A DNA stretch of 36,702 bases, taken from Gallionella sp. Its GTDB lineage: Bacteria; Pseudomonadota; Gammaproteobacteria; Burkholderiales; Gallionellaceae. Made by a program: the position numbers and the translations under genes. The stretch spans positions 1 through 36,702 of the forward strand of contig JANXXH010000005.1 in NCBI GenBank assembly GCA_025350705.1. Direction: 5' to 3'. Position 1 is the first letter of the stretch; the number at the start of each line of letters is the position of its first letter. This document shows, piece after piece, positions 8,646-17,168 of this stretch. Under the pieces are notes generated by a model that had not been told where the DNA came from, did not search any database, and was given only the letters and a program-made list of their open reading frames with translations.

Positions 8646-9856
8646 TGAGCGATGCAGAGCGACTCAATGCTGATGGTCATGCGGCCAGATTGAATCAAGC
8701 TGCATTGCAACGTGCGTTGCATGCACAGGGCGAGGAATGGCAAAACCTGGTGTTTGAGCGTTGCCCGCATTTGTTTGCTGATGCGGCGGTCTTCATTGAC
8801 GCGATTCAGTTGCAACTGATGCGCGATATGGTTGCGGCGGTGGAACGGGTGGTCAAGCTGCCGGGGTGGATGAGCAATGAACCCGCGCAACAAGATTGCC
8901 TGGGCGTGTTTTACGGCTACGACTTTCACCTCAACGAGCAGGGCGCGCACCTGATCGAGATCAACACCAATGCGGGCGGGGGATTTCTTAGTGAATTGCT
9001 GATCGATAGCCAGCGCGATGCTGGTTTACCCGGCAAGGCTGTTGCAGTTGAAAATCTTGAACCAACTTTTCTCGCGATGTTCCGCAACGAGTGGCGATTG
9101 GTGCGCGGCGATGTGCCGCTCAAGACCGTCGCCATCGTGGACGAACAACCTGAAGCGCAATATCTTTATCCGGAATTCCTGCTGGCGAAGGCGATGTTCC
9201 AGCGCGCCGGGATTGCAGCGTACATCACCGATCCATCGGAGTTGCTGGCGCGTGATGATGGCTTGTACCTCGACGGGAACAAGATCGATCTGGTATATAA
9301 CCGCCTGACGGATTTTTCCTTGCAACAACATCCCGCGTTGCGGCAAGCGTATCTGGACGGGCGCGTGGTGTTGACACCTTCTCCCGCACACTATGTCCGT
9401 TACGCTGACAAGCGTAACCTGGCGCGGCTGAGCGATGCGGATGGTTTGCATGCACTTGGCGCGAGCAAAGCGGACATCGCTGTCTTGCAGACAGGTGTAC
9501 CACATACCGTTGAGGTGCGGCCGGAAAAGGAAGAGACGCTGTGGTCGGAGCGCAAGCAGTGGTTCTTCAAACCGAACACCGGCTATGGCAGCAAAGGCGC
9601 GTATCGTGGTGAAAAATTGACCAAGCGCGTGTTCGGCGAGATCATGCGATCTGATTATGTCGCGCAAAAAATGGCCGCACCGGGCGAGCGCTCGGTATGC
9701 GTGAATGACGCCGATGAGGTTGTGCTCAAGTACGATGTGCGCTGTTATGTGTATGACGGACATATCCAATTGGTCGCGGCCCGGCTGTATCAGGGGCAGA
9801 CCACCAACTTCCGCACACCGGGCGGAGGTTTCGCCACTGTGTGCGTGGTCGGGTAA
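8645..9856 (+). CDS. ATP-grasp domain protein of unknown substrate
   Basis: The 403-residue protein has elements of an ATP-grasp ligase. NEQGAHLIEINTNAGGG (about residue 98) looks like a metal-binding acidic strand, WFFKPNTGYGSKGAYRG (about 305) like the nucleotide-binding Lys/Gly-rich loop, and LKYDVRCYVYDGHIQLVAARLY (about 360) like a late ATP-grasp strand. The order (acidic strand early) hints at a permuted or divergent member such as the circularly permuted or glutathionylspermidine-synthase-like groups. The start is GTG, overlapping the previous stop (TAGTG). Substrate cannot be inferred. A decayed copy of its last ~70 codons lies at 10752-10879. Confidence 0.75.
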   Translation: MSDAERLNADGHAARLNQAALQRALHAQGEEWQNLVFERCPHLFADAAVFIDAIQLQLMRDMVAAVERVVKLPGWMSNEPAQQDCLGVFYGYDFHLNEQGAHLIEINTNAGGGFLSELLIDSQRDAGLPGKAVAVENLEPTFLAMFRNEWRLVRGDVPLKTVAIVDEQPEAQYLYPEFLLAKAMFQRAGIAAYITDPSELLARDDGLYLDGNKIDLVYNRLTDFSLQQHPALRQAYLDGRVVLTPSPAHYVRYADKRNLARLSDADGLHALGASKADIAVLQTGVPHTVEVRPEKEETLWSERKQWFFKPNTGYGSKGAYRGEKLTKRVFGEIMRSDYVAQKMAAPGERSVCVNDADEVVLKYDVRCYVYDGHIQLVAARLYQGQTTNFRTPGGGFATVCVVG

Positions 9857-9904
9857 AATAGATTTTTGTTGATCTATGCATTTCTTGCGGTGACGTATCG
9901 CATG
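9857..9904 (+). pseudogene. Vestige of crcB 5' end after the ATP-grasp gene
   Basis: Nine bases after the ATP-grasp stop, the sequence reads LLIYAFLAV in the frame starting TTG at 9866. This matches the start of the intact CrcB at 10889 (MMLYSFFAV), which itself lies exactly nine bases after the stop of the decayed ATP-grasp copy. After these nine codons the similarity stops and the leader of the first hydrolase follows. I read it as the stump left when a duplicated crcB-DUF190 segment was deleted. It is not expected to be translated. Confidence 0.6.
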
Positions 9905-9925
9905 GTTATAATCCAAGGAGGAATC

Positions 9926-10720
9926 ATGAAGAACATTATTCTGGTTATGTTGTTGAGCTGTTTGGGTAGTGCTACGGCACAGGCGGTGGTGCAGGGCAAA
10001 GAAGTTAGTTATCAGGCGAATGGCAAGACTCTTAAAGGTTATATAGCCTATGACGATGCCATCAAGGGCAAGCGCCCCGGCGTGATCGTGGTGCACGAGT
10101 GGTGGGGACAGAATGAATATCCGCGCAAGCGTGCGCGCATGCTGGCTGAACTGGGCTATACCGCGCTGGCAGTCGATATGTATGGCGATGGCAAGGTGGT
10201 CGATAATCCCGATGACGCAGGTAAGCTTGCCGGTGCTGTGTACAAGGATATGGCGACGGCGAAGGCGCGCTTTGAAGCGGGCATGGATGTGTTGCGCAAG
10301 CATGAAACTGTGGATGCCAGTGAAATTGCGGCATTCGGCTATTGCTTCGGCGGCGGCGTGGTGCTGAACATGGCGCGTCTTGGCGGAGACTTGAAAGGCG
10401 TGGCGAGTTTTCATGGGTCGCTGGGCACAGAGAATCCAGCGCAGCCGGGCAAGATAAAGGGGCGTATCATTTCGTTCAGCGGCGATGCCGATCCGATGAT
10501 CGCTGCCGACAAGGTTGCCGCGTTCAAAAATGAAATGGAATCTGCCGGAGTGAATTACCGAGTGGTGATCTATCCTGGTGCGAAGCATGCGTTCAGCAAT
10601 CCAGATGCCACAGAGACGGGCAAGAAATTCAACATGCCGATTGCTTACGACGCCATTGCAGACAAGGATTCATGGGAGCAGGCCAAAGTTTTTTTGCATG
10701 AGGTGTTCGCTGCGAAGTGA
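9926..10720 (+). CDS. Secreted dienelactone hydrolase family protein, copy 1 (Cys nucleophile)
   Basis: This alpha/beta hydrolase of the dienelactone hydrolase family has 264 residues. An N-terminal signal peptide (MKNIILVMLLSCLGSATAQA) predicts export. Catalytic residues are visible: Cys140 in GYCFGGG, an Asp in GDADP (187 or 189), and His221 in AKHAF, plus the conserved VVHEWWG loop. The ORF track starts at 9866, but AAGGAGG at 9915-9921 places translation at the ATG 9926. A close paralogue lies at 11635. The substrate is unknown; related periplasmic DLH proteins are often uncharacterised esterases. Confidence 0.88.
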   Translation: MKNIILVMLLSCLGSATAQAVVQGKEVSYQANGKTLKGYIAYDDAIKGKRPGVIVVHEWWGQNEYPRKRARMLAELGYTALAVDMYGDGKVVDNPDDAGKLAGAVYKDMATAKARFEAGMDVLRKHETVDASEIAAFGYCFGGGVVLNMARLGGDLKGVASFHGSLGTENPAQPGKIKGRIISFSGDADPMIAADKVAAFKNEMESAGVNYRVVIYPGAKHAFSNPDATETGKKFNMPIAYDAIADKDSWEQAKVFLHEVFAAK

Positions 10721-10751
10721 TTTGTTTGCAATTGTTAAAACAGCGAAATCC

Positions 10752-10879
10752 AATGGCGCGTTTATCCGGTACGATTCCAAGGTGATTGTGTCGCGCAACA
10801 ATAGGCTTCAAGCTTATGAACCCGCAGTATGTGTCAATGACGCAAGAGCTGTTTCGCTCTGGTGTGCGTGGTCGGGTAG
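10752..10879 (+). pseudogene. Decayed copy of the ATP-grasp gene 3' end
   Basis: Bases 10784-10806 match 9653-9675 at 19 of 23 positions (DYVAQ against DCVAQ). The next block encodes VCVNDARAVSL against VCVNDADEVVL at the corresponding distance (43 against 42 bases). Then about 110 bases are missing, and the final segment reads FALVCVVG-stop against FATVCVVG-stop, including a 17-base exact match (GTGTGCGTGGTCGGGTA). Internal stops, one frame change and the deletion show it is dead. It lies directly before crcB and marks the second half of a tandem duplication. Confidence 0.75.
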
Positions 10880-10888
10880 AATGCACTC

Positions 10889-11272
10889 ATGATGCTCTAT
10901 TCATTTTTTGCAGTCGGTGTCGGTGCAGCATTGGGCGCGTGGTTGCGCTGGGGGTTGGGGTTATGGCTCAATCCAGCGCTGCCCGAGTTGCCGCTCGGCA
11001 CGCTGTCCGCTAATCTGATCGGTGGCTATATGGTCGGTCTTTCGGTGGCTTTTTTTACTCACTATCCGGGAATTTCTCCGGAATGGCGTTTGCTCATCAT
11101 CACCGGTTTTCTCGGCGGTCTGACTACTTTTTCAACCTTCTCGGCAGAGACCGTCACGCTGCTGCTGCGTGGCCAGTATGCGTGGGGATCGGCGGTCATA
11201 GTCTCCCATCTTGGCGGTTCTTTGCTGATGACGGTTTTGGGCATACAGACTTTTAAATGGCTACAAACATAG
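10889..11272 (+). CDS. crcB: Fluoride ion channel CrcB/Fluc
   Basis: A small four-helix membrane protein that exports fluoride as a dual-topology dimer. The 127-residue length is normal. Family motifs seen are [13 protein letters not shown] (residues 11-23), [15 protein letters not shown] (about 39-53) and [15 protein letters not shown] (about 74-88), which contains the conserved Gly/Thr/Phe stretch lining the pore. Two ATGs are adjacent (10889 and 10892). I looked for the crcB-motif fluoride riboswitch upstream and did not see one; that interval is instead an ATP-grasp remnant. A DUF190 gene follows after 10 bases, a common pairing with crcB. Confidence 0.93.
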   Translation: MMLYSFFAVGVGAALGAWLRWGLGLWLNPALPELPLGTLSANLIGGYMVGLSVAFFTHYPGISPEWRLLIITGFLGGLTTFSTFSAETVTLLLRGQYAWGSAVIVSHLGGSLLMTVLGIQTFKWLQT

Positions 11273-11282
11273 GGGTGTGATC

Positions 11283-11588
11283 ATGAACCTGCTTTCGTTC
11301 TACGTCAGCGAAAAACAACATCACTCCGGCATGCCCTTGCATGAATGGTTGCTGGAAGAGGCTAAATCGCTGGGTGTGCACGGCGGTTCCGCATTCCGGG
11401 CAATCGCCGGGTTTGGACGGCATGGCAAAATGCATGAGGAAACTTTTTTTGAATTGGCCGGCGAGCTGGCAGTTAAGGTCGAGTTCGTGGTTGATGATGC
11501 GCTTGCTGAGCAATTGCTCGAAAGAGTACGCGGCCAAAGCATGAAGATTTTTTATGTCAAGCAGCCGGTGCAGGCCGGTGGAACTTGA
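11283..11588 (+). CDS. DUF190 domain protein
   Basis: This 101-residue protein shows the DUF190 pattern: LSFYVSEKQHHSGMPLHEWL near the start, then GVHGGSAFRAIAGFGRHGKMH and a C-terminal KIFYV strand. The family has a ferredoxin-like, PII-like fold and often neighbours crcB, so a regulatory or accessory role to the fluoride channel is possible but unproven. The ORF track begins with a GTG at 11277; I prefer the ATG at 11283 because AGGGG lies 7 bases upstream. Confidence 0.87.
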   Translation: MNLLSFYVSEKQHHSGMPLHEWLLEEAKSLGVHGGSAFRAIAGFGRHGKMHEETFFELAGELAVKVEFVVDDALAEQLLERVRGQSMKIFYVKQPVQAGGT

Positions 11589-11634
11589 GGCATGGCGGCG
11601 GCATGTTGTATAGTTTTACTAGTAGGGGGAAAGC

Positions 11635-12426
11635 ATGAAAAATATTTTTTTGATTTTGTCGTTATGCTGTTTCTGCAACGCGGCTCAAGCGGTGGTGAAT
11701 GGCAAAGAGGTGAGCTATGACGCGGATGGCGTGGCGCTAAAAGGTTATCTTGCCTACGACGATGCCATCAAGGGCAAGCGTCCTGGAGTGTTGGTGGTGC
11801 ATGAGTGGTGGGGGCTTAATGAGTATGCCCGCAGCCGTGCACGTATGTTGGCCGAGCTGGGTTATACCGCCTTGGCCGTGGATATGTACGGTAACGGGAA
11901 GGTCGCCGAGACTCCTATCGAGGCAAGTAAGTTGGCCGCCGATTTAAGCAGGGATATAGATTTGGAAAAATTCAGATTCCTGGCCGGATATAATTTTCTG
12001 CTTAAACAGGAAACCGTGGATACAAGTCAAGTAGCCGCTTTTGGTTATAGTTTCGGCGGTGGCGTAGTTTTGAACATGGCGCGAATAGGTATTAACCTGA
12101 AAGGTGTGGCAAGTTTTTATGGAGGTTTGGAAACGAATTTCCCGGTCTACCCCAAAAAAAACATGCCGCTCGTTATTTCATTCACGGGTGAAGACGATCC
12201 GTTTATCACTGCCGATAAGGTTGCAGCTTTTAGGCAGGAAATGAAATATTCGGGAGCGAATTGCCGCGTGGTCACTTATCCCGGTGCAAAGCATGCTTTT
12301 ACCAATCCTGATGCGGATGAAATGGGTAAAAAATTCAATTTGCCATTTGCCTACAATGCTGCGGCTGACAAGGATTCCTGGGAGCAGACCAAGGTGTTTC
12401 TGCGTGAAGTGTTTTCCGCAAAGTGA
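11635..12426 (+). CDS. Secreted dienelactone hydrolase family protein, copy 2 (Ser in place of Cys)
   Basis: A paralogue of the protein at 9926, alignable over its full length (263 residues) with long identical stretches such as YDDAIKGKRPGV and VVHEWWG. It has a signal peptide (MKNIFLILSLCCFCNAAQA). The nucleophile position reads GYSFGGG (Ser139) instead of GYCFGGG; the Asp (GEDDP) and His (AKHAF) are kept. Ser is the usual nucleophile of other alpha/beta hydrolases, so it may be active with altered chemistry or specificity rather than dead. AGGGGG lies 6 bases before the ATG. It is probably a product of the same tandem duplication that left the vestiges nearby. Confidence 0.87.
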   Translation: MKNIFLILSLCCFCNAAQAVVNGKEVSYDADGVALKGYLAYDDAIKGKRPGVLVVHEWWGLNEYARSRARMLAELGYTALAVDMYGNGKVAETPIEASKLAADLSRDIDLEKFRFLAGYNFLLKQETVDTSQVAAFGYSFGGGVVLNMARIGINLKGVASFYGGLETNFPVYPKKNMPLVISFTGEDDPFITADKVAAFRQEMKYSGANCRVVTYPGAKHAFTNPDADEMGKKFNLPFAYNAAADKDSWEQTKVFLREVFSAK

Positions 12427-12463
12427 ACTCCTGTAACTGCCAAGTCGATGGGCGCATACTGAG

Positions 12464-13030
12464 GTGAGTTTTTCCGGTCTGATCGCGAACTACGGTTATG
12501 TTGCGCTGTTTGCAGGTACTCTGCTGGAGGGAGAGACGCTGTTGATATTGGCGGGTTTCGCCGCGCATCAGGGGTATCTGCAACTGCACTGGGTGATCAG
12601 TATCGCGCTGCTCGGTGGCTTTCTTGGTGATCAGATTTATTTCTGGCTGGGAAGGCGGCACGGTGCGTGGGTGTTGTCCTATTTTCCGCGACTGGTTCCG
12701 GTATTCGAGCGTACCAACACATTGATAGAGCGTTATCACGAGGTGCCCATTGTGGGCATACGGTTCCTCTATGGCTTGCGCACGATAGGACCTTTGGCCT
12801 TTGGTATGAGTGCGGTGCAGGCTTGGCGCTTTATGCTATTCAACGCTTTGGGCGCGGCCATCTGGGCGGTGTGCATAGGCGGTGCTGGCTATTTGTTCGG
12901 GCAGGTTCTGGAGCTGTGGCTGAATGATTTGAAGCGCGTCGAAGAAGTGCTGTTATTGGCCATGCTGTCCGGTGGCATCGTCTTTTGGGGCTGGCGGCAC
13001 TGGCAGTTCCGCAGAAAACTCCGCCCCTGA
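12464..13030 (+). CDS. DedA/VTT family membrane protein
   Basis: The 188-residue integral membrane protein begins GLIANYGYVALFAGTLLEGE. The VTT/SNARE-associated core follows, with GGFLGDQIYFWLGRRHG (about residues 46-62), RFLYGLRTIGPLAFGMS (about 98-114) and a late membrane helix. DedA proteins act in membrane lipid (undecaprenyl phosphate or phospholipid) translocation and in tolerance of stress. The start is GTG at 12464, with only a weak GAG just before it. It ends convergently with dnaJ; a 22-bp perfect hairpin lies between them. Confidence 0.88.
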   Translation: MSFSGLIANYGYVALFAGTLLEGETLLILAGFAAHQGYLQLHWVISIALLGGFLGDQIYFWLGRRHGAWVLSYFPRLVPVFERTNTLIERYHEVPIVGIRFLYGLRTIGPLAFGMSAVQAWRFMLFNALGAAIWAVCIGGAGYLFGQVLELWLNDLKRVEEVLLLAMLSGGIVFWGWRHWQFRRKLRP

Positions 13031-13065
13031 AAATTTATTCCACTTCGCAATAGAAACAGAATTAA

Positions 13066-13117
13066 TGTAGGGTGCGTTTACGCACCATCGTCAAGTGGTG
13101 CGTAAACGCACCCTACA
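13066..13117. repeat. Perfect 22-bp inverted repeat, TAGGGTGCG...CGCACCCTA class
   Basis: The arms at 13066-13087 and 13096-13117 are exact reverse complements (TGTAGGGTGCGTTTACGCAC...) around an 8-base loop TCGTCAAG. The element lies in the 207-base gap between the convergent dedA-like gene and dnaJ and could stop transcription from both sides, although the U-run is poor. A second, smaller hairpin (CTCATG at 13181 with CATGAG at 13203 and GCGC pairs inside) lies nearer the dnaJ end. The GTAGGGTG terminus is shared with the repeat bounding 32197-32420. Confidence 0.85.
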
Positions 13118-13237
13118 AAATTACTGTTGTTTTTAATTTTAATTACCCCTGTACGTTGGCGTAAATACCGCTACGCTGATCTCATGATGCGCTTGCGCGC
13201 AACATGAGTTTGCCGTGCAATGAAAGAATTTTTCGTG

Positions 13238-14377
13238 TTATTGGGCGAAGAAATCCTTGACCTTGTTCATCCAGGATTTCGCGCGCGGGTTGTGGCGTGC
13301 GCTGTCTTTCTCGTTTATTTTTTCAAACTCACGCAGCAGATCCTTTTGGCGATCGGTCAGGTTCACCGGTGTTTCCACCGCTACGTGGCAATGCAAATCG
13401 CCATGACTGGCACTGCGCACGCCCTTGATGCCCTTGCCGCGCAGACGGAATATTTTTCCGCTCTGGGTCTCGGCGGGGATCTTGATCGTGGCCACTCCAT
13501 CCAGCGTTGGGATCTCGATCGAACCACCGAGCGCGGCAGTGCTGAAACTGATCGGCATCTCGCAATGCAGGTCATTATGGTCGCGCTGGAACACCGCATG
13601 CGGCTTGGTATGTATCACCACATATAAATCGCCGGGTGGGCCGCCATTCGCGCCATGCTCGCCTTCGCCGGACAGCCGGATGCGATCATCGTTATCCACG
13701 CCCGGCGGGATTTTCACCGACAGCGTCTTGTGTTGCTTGATGCGTCCGTTACCGTTGCAGTCCTTGCACGGCGAGGTGATCATCTTGCCGGTGCCGTGAC
13801 AGCGCGGGCAGGTTTGCTGGATCGAGAAGAAGCCCTGTTGCATGCGTACCTGGCCATGTCCTGAGCAGGTCGTGCAGGTGACTGGAGAGGTTCCCGCTTT
13901 GGCCCCCGATCCATGACAGGTTGCGCATTCCGCCATCGTGGGGATGCGTATCTGTGTTTCAGTGCCGCGAGCGGCTTGTTCCAGTGTGATCTCGAGGTTG
14001 TAGCGCAGGTCGGCGCCGCGTTGCACATTGCTGCGCCCACCGCCGCCGCGTCCGCCGCCCCCGGCTCCACCAAAGATGTCGCCGAAGATGTCGGAGAAAT
14101 CGAAGCCTGCTGCTCCACCCGCACCGAACGGGCTGCCGCCACCCATGCCACCTTCGAATGCGGCATGGCCATGCTGGTCATAAGCGGCACGCTTCTGACT
14201 GTCGCTTAAAGTCTCGTAAGCTTCTTTGGCTTCCTTGAAATGTTCTTCGGCTTTCGGGTTGTCCGGATTGCGGTCTGGGTGATGCTTCATCGCCAGCTTG
14301 CGATAAGATTTTTTTATTTCTTCGTCCGAAGCATCGCGGTTGACGCCGAGAACTTCGTAATAGTCTTTTTTGGACAT
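13238..14377 (-). CDS. dnaJ: Molecular chaperone DnaJ (Hsp40)
   Basis: Co-chaperone that stimulates the DnaK ATPase and delivers unfolded clients. The 379-residue protein has the J domain with the HPD motif ([11 protein letters not shown], around residues 30-40), a Gly/Phe-rich linker (about 75-115), and four zinc-binding repeats [32 protein letters not shown] (about 145-210). The C-terminal substrate domain is complete. It is third in a grpE-dnaK-dnaJ operon. No Shine-Dalgarno is visible: the bases just upstream are part of a TTAGTCG-type repeat, so translation may depend on the adjacent hairpin or on coupling. Confidence 0.97.
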   Translation of the reverse strand: MSKKDYYEVLGVNRDASDEEIKKSYRKLAMKHHPDRNPDNPKAEEHFKEAKEAYETLSDSQKRAAYDQHGHAAFEGGMGGGSPFGAGGAAGFDFSDIFGDIFGGAGGGGRGGGGRSNVQRGADLRYNLEITLEQAARGTETQIRIPTMAECATCHGSGAKAGTSPVTCTTCSGHGQVRMQQGFFSIQQTCPRCHGTGKMITSPCKDCNGNGRIKQHKTLSVKIPPGVDNDDRIRLSGEGEHGANGGPPGDLYVVIHTKPHAVFQRDHNDLHCEMPISFSTAALGGSIEIPTLDGVATIKIPAETQSGKIFRLRGKGIKGVRSASHGDLHCHVAVETPVNLTDRQKDLLREFEKINEKDSARHNPRAKSWMNKVKDFFAQ

Positions 14378-14382
14378 AGTTA

Positions 14383-14495
14383 TTAGTCGTTAGTCATTAG
14401 TCGCTAGACGTTAGTTGAAAAGCGAGCTGGTCGCAAGTTTGTAGACGTTAGTCGTTAGTTGAGAGGCTGCTTACCTCAACTAACGACTAACGTCT
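14383..14495. repeat. TTAGTCG heptamer repeats and 21-bp hairpin between dnaK and dnaJ
   Basis: Five successive seven-base units (TTAGTCG, TTAGTCA, TTAGTCG, CTAGACG, TTAGTTG) run from 14383 to 14417. A perfect 21-bp inverted repeat follows, with arms at 14443-14463 (AGACGTTAGTCGTTAGTTGAG) and 14475-14495 and an 11-base loop. The block fills the gap between dnaK and dnaJ on the operon transcript and reaches to within six bases of the dnaJ start. It could tune dnaJ expression relative to dnaK. Confidence 0.85.
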
Positions 14496-14507
14496 AATGG
14501 CTATCAA

Positions 14508-16436
14508 CTATTTTTTATCTTTTACTTCTGTGAACTCCGCATCCACCACGTCGCCTTCATCTTTTTTTGCCTCGGCGTGTGCGTCAGCAGGTTCTCCGCC
14601 CGCTTGTGCCTTGGCTTGTTCGGCGGCATACATCTTCTCGCCGAGTTTTTGCGCGGCTGTCGACAGTGCTTCGGTCTTGGCTTCGATGGCTTCTTTGTCG
14701 TCGGTCTTGACCACTTCTTCGGCTGCCTTCAATGCAGTCTCGATTGCAGTTTTCTCGTCAGCCGTCAGATGCTCGCCATATTCCTTCAGCGATTTGTTCG
14801 TGGTGTGGATCAGCGAATCAAGCTGATTGCGCGCAGTCACCAGTTCCAGCGCCTTGCGGTCATCTTCGGCGTGGACTTCAGCATCTTGCACCATTTGCTT
14901 GATCTCGGCTTCGCTCAGGCCGGAGCTCGCTTGGATCTTGATCTTGTTCTCTTTGCCGGTCGCCTTGTCCTTTGCCGACACATGCAAGATGCCGTTTGCG
15001 TCGATGTCGAAAGTCACTTCGATCTGCGGCATGCCTCGCGGTGAAGGCGGGATGTCAGACAGGTTGAATTGGCCGAGGCTCTTGTTGCCGGAAACGATCT
15101 CGCGTTCGCCTTGCAGCACGTGGATGGTCACCGCATTCTGATTGTCTTCAGCGGTCGAGAACACTTGCGAAGCCTTGGTCGGGATCGTGGTGTTCTTCTT
15201 GATCAGCTTGGTCATCACGCCGCCCATGGTTTCGATACCAAGGCTGAGTGGTGTCACGTCGAGCAACAGTACATCCTTCACTTCGCCTTGCAGCACGCCA
15301 CCTTGAATTGCGGCACCTACGGCTACGGCTTCATCAGGATTCACGTCTTTGCGCGCTTCTTTGCCGAAGAACTCTTTCACCTTTTCTTGTACTTTTGGCA
15401 TGCGGGTCTGACCGCCGACCAGAATCACATCGCCGATGTCAGACATGTTGATACCGGCATCCTTCATTGCGATCTTGCACGGCTCGATGGTGCGCGCAAT
15501 CAGGTCTTCGACCAGGCTTTCCAGTTTGGCGCGGGTAATCTTCACCGCCAAGTGTTTCGGGCCGCTTGCATCGGCGGTCACGTAAGGAAGATTCACCTCG
15601 GTCTGTTGTGCAGAAGAGAGTTCGATCTTGGCTTTTTCTGCCGCGTCTTTCAGGCGTTGCAAGGCCAGCATGTCCTTCTTCAGGTCGATGCCGCTTTCTT
15701 TCTTGAACTCGTCGACCAGATATTCGATGACGCGCATGTCGAAATCTTCGCCGCCCAGGAAGGTGTCTCCGTTGGTGGACAGGACTTCAAACTGATGTTC
15801 GCCTTCTATCTCGGCGATGTCGATGATGGAGATGTCGAAGGTGCCGCCGCCCAGGTCATACACTGCGATCTTGCGGTCGCCTTCCTGTTTGTCCAGACCG
15901 AATGCCAGCGCGGCTGCGGTCGGCTCGTTGATGATGCGCTTCACATCAAGACCTGCGATGCGCCCGGCATCTTTGGTGGCCTGGCGCTGCGAGTCGTTGA
16001 AATATGCAGGCACAGTGATGACCGCTTCGGTGACGGGTTCGCCCAGATAATCTTCGGCGGTCTTTTTCATTTTCATCAGCACTTGCGCGGATATCTCCGG
16101 TGCGGAGATATCCTTGTCGCGCACTTTCACCCATGCGTCGCCATTCTTGGCCTTGACGATGGTGTAAGGAACCATGCCGATGTCCTTCTGTACCATGGGT
16201 TCCTCGAAACGGCGGCCGATCAGGCGCTTTACGCCATACAGAGTGTTCTTGGGGTTGGTCACGGCTTGGCGCTTGGCCGGTGCGCCGACAAGAACCTCAC
16301 CATCTTCCATGTAGGCGATGATGGACGGAGTGGTGCGAGCGCCTTCTGCGTTCTCGATCACCTTGGTCTTGCCGTTTTCCATGATGGCCACGCAAGAGTT
16401 CGTCGTGCCCAGGTCGATACCGATGATTTTTCCCAT
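14508..16436 (-). CDS. dnaK: Molecular chaperone DnaK (Hsp70)
   Basis: ATP-dependent Hsp70 chaperone of the cytoplasm. The 642-residue protein starts [17 protein letters not shown] and has the Hsp70 signatures [13 protein letters not shown] (about 195) and [14 protein letters not shown] (about 340). Its linker region is [13 protein letters not shown] (about 385), and it has a normal substrate domain and lid ending DAEFTEVKD. The ORF track's start at 16451 adds MKGCI; the ATG at 16436 has GAAAGGA at a good spacing and gives the canonical N-terminus. It lies between grpE and dnaJ. The 484-residue plus-strand ORF across it is a shadow. Confidence 0.98.
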   Translation of the reverse strand: MGKIIGIDLGTTNSCVAIMENGKTKVIENAEGARTTPSIIAYMEDGEVLVGAPAKRQAVTNPKNTLYGVKRLIGRRFEEPMVQKDIGMVPYTIVKAKNGDAWVKVRDKDISAPEISAQVLMKMKKTAEDYLGEPVTEAVITVPAYFNDSQRQATKDAGRIAGLDVKRIINEPTAAALAFGLDKQEGDRKIAVYDLGGGTFDISIIDIAEIEGEHQFEVLSTNGDTFLGGEDFDMRVIEYLVDEFKKESGIDLKKDMLALQRLKDAAEKAKIELSSAQQTEVNLPYVTADASGPKHLAVKITRAKLESLVEDLIARTIEPCKIAMKDAGINMSDIGDVILVGGQTRMPKVQEKVKEFFGKEARKDVNPDEAVAVGAAIQGGVLQGEVKDVLLLDVTPLSLGIETMGGVMTKLIKKNTTIPTKASQVFSTAEDNQNAVTIHVLQGEREIVSGNKSLGQFNLSDIPPSPRGMPQIEVTFDIDANGILHVSAKDKATGKENKIKIQASSGLSEAEIKQMVQDAEVHAEDDRKALELVTARNQLDSLIHTTNKSLKEYGEHLTADEKTAIETALKAAEEVVKTDDKEAIEAKTEALSTAAQKLGEKMYAAEQAKAQAGGEPADAHAEAKKDEGDVVDAEFTEVKDKK

Positions 16437-16513
16437 GATGCATCCTTTCAAGTGAAGTGGTTGTTTCGATGTTGCGTAAGCTGGGGGTGTGTTCTGATTA
16501 TTTCAAGTGGGTC

Positions 16514-16580
16514 GAGCTTGTAGCCCGTAGCTTGTGGCTTGTAGCAAAACCGGGGCTGGTTACCCGCTACAAGCTACCGG
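16514..16580. repeat. Imperfect hairpin repeat (GCTTGTAGC) between grpE and dnaK
   Basis: The left side holds three related pieces (GCTTGTAGC, CGTAGCTTGT, GGCTTGTAGC) at 16516-16545. The right side has GCTACAAGCTAC at 16566-16577, so GCTTGTAGC pairs exactly and the flanks pair in part, around a 20-base loop. It lies in the 153-base gap between grpE and dnaK, in the leader of dnaK on the operon transcript. It may be an intergenic palindrome of the same general kind as the one between dnaK and dnaJ, though the sequence differs. Confidence 0.65.
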
Positions 16581-16589
16581 CCACCCGCT

Positions 16590-17141
16590 TTATTCTTTTC
16601 CTTTCGCCACCATCACCAGCGCCGGGCGCAGCACGCGGTCATTCAGCGTGTAACCCTTTTGCATGACGCTGACCACGGTGTTGGCGGGTTGGTCGCTTTC
16701 CAGCATGCCGATGGCTTGATGTTTGTGCGGATCCAGTTTTTCGCCGATCGGATTGATTTCGCTGATGCTGAATTTCTCAAACACGCTGGAGATTTGTTTC
16801 AACGTCAATTCCATGCCGCTCTTGAAACTCTCGATATTCTCGGTCTGTACTGCCAGGCCGGCATCCAGGCTGTCCTTCACCGCCAGCATCTCATTGGCAA
16901 ACCGCTCAACGGCGAATTTATGCGCCTTGCTCACGTCTTCGATCGCGCGGCGGCGGATGTTCTCGCCCTCGGCCTTGGCGTACATCCAGGCATCGTAATG
17001 TTCCTGCGCCTTGAGTTCGGCTGCTTTGAGCATTTCTTCCATGCTGGGCATCACTTCGGTGGCGTTAGCATCAGCGTGCAAAGGCTCGGCCAATGGGCCG
17101 ACCTTGGGATCGACTTGCGGGTTGGTATCGTTCTGTTCCAT
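16590..17141 (-). CDS. grpE: Nucleotide exchange factor GrpE
   Basis: It releases ADP from DnaK and completes the Hsp70 cycle. The 183-residue protein has an acidic, disordered start and a long coiled-coil helix (about residues 35-95, containing [28 protein letters not shown]). The C-terminal beta domain includes [11 protein letters not shown] and the ending [19 protein letters not shown], which are GrpE hallmarks. The ORF track starts at a TTG (17153); I chose the ATG at 17141 because GGAG sits six bases upstream of it. It is the first gene of the operon, about 20 bases downstream of the predicted heat-shock transcription start. Confidence 0.95.
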   Translation of the reverse strand: MEQNDTNPQVDPKVGPLAEPLHADANATEVMPSMEEMLKAAELKAQEHYDAWMYAKAEGENIRRRAIEDVSKAHKFAVERFANEMLAVKDSLDAGLAVQTENIESFKSGMELTLKQISSVFEKFSISEINPIGEKLDPHKHQAIGMLESDQPANTVVSVMQKGYTLNDRVLRPALVMVAKGKE

Positions 17142-17168
17142 GCCATTCTCCAAATTTCAACTTGTGGG

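Noticed and set aside
9026-10588. 520-codon minus-strand ORF across the ATP-grasp and hydrolase genes
   Set aside because: It spans two clearly coding plus-strand genes, is His/Arg-rich and has no recognisable motif.
10721-10888. Fluoride riboswitch before crcB
   Set aside because: The conserved pseudoknot segments of the crcB motif are not visible; the interval aligns instead with the 3' end of the ATP-grasp gene.
15069-16523. 484-codon plus-strand ORF across dnaK
   Set aside because: It is the antisense shadow of dnaK; its translation is His/Val/Asp-rich with no domain, whereas the minus strand gives a textbook Hsp70.
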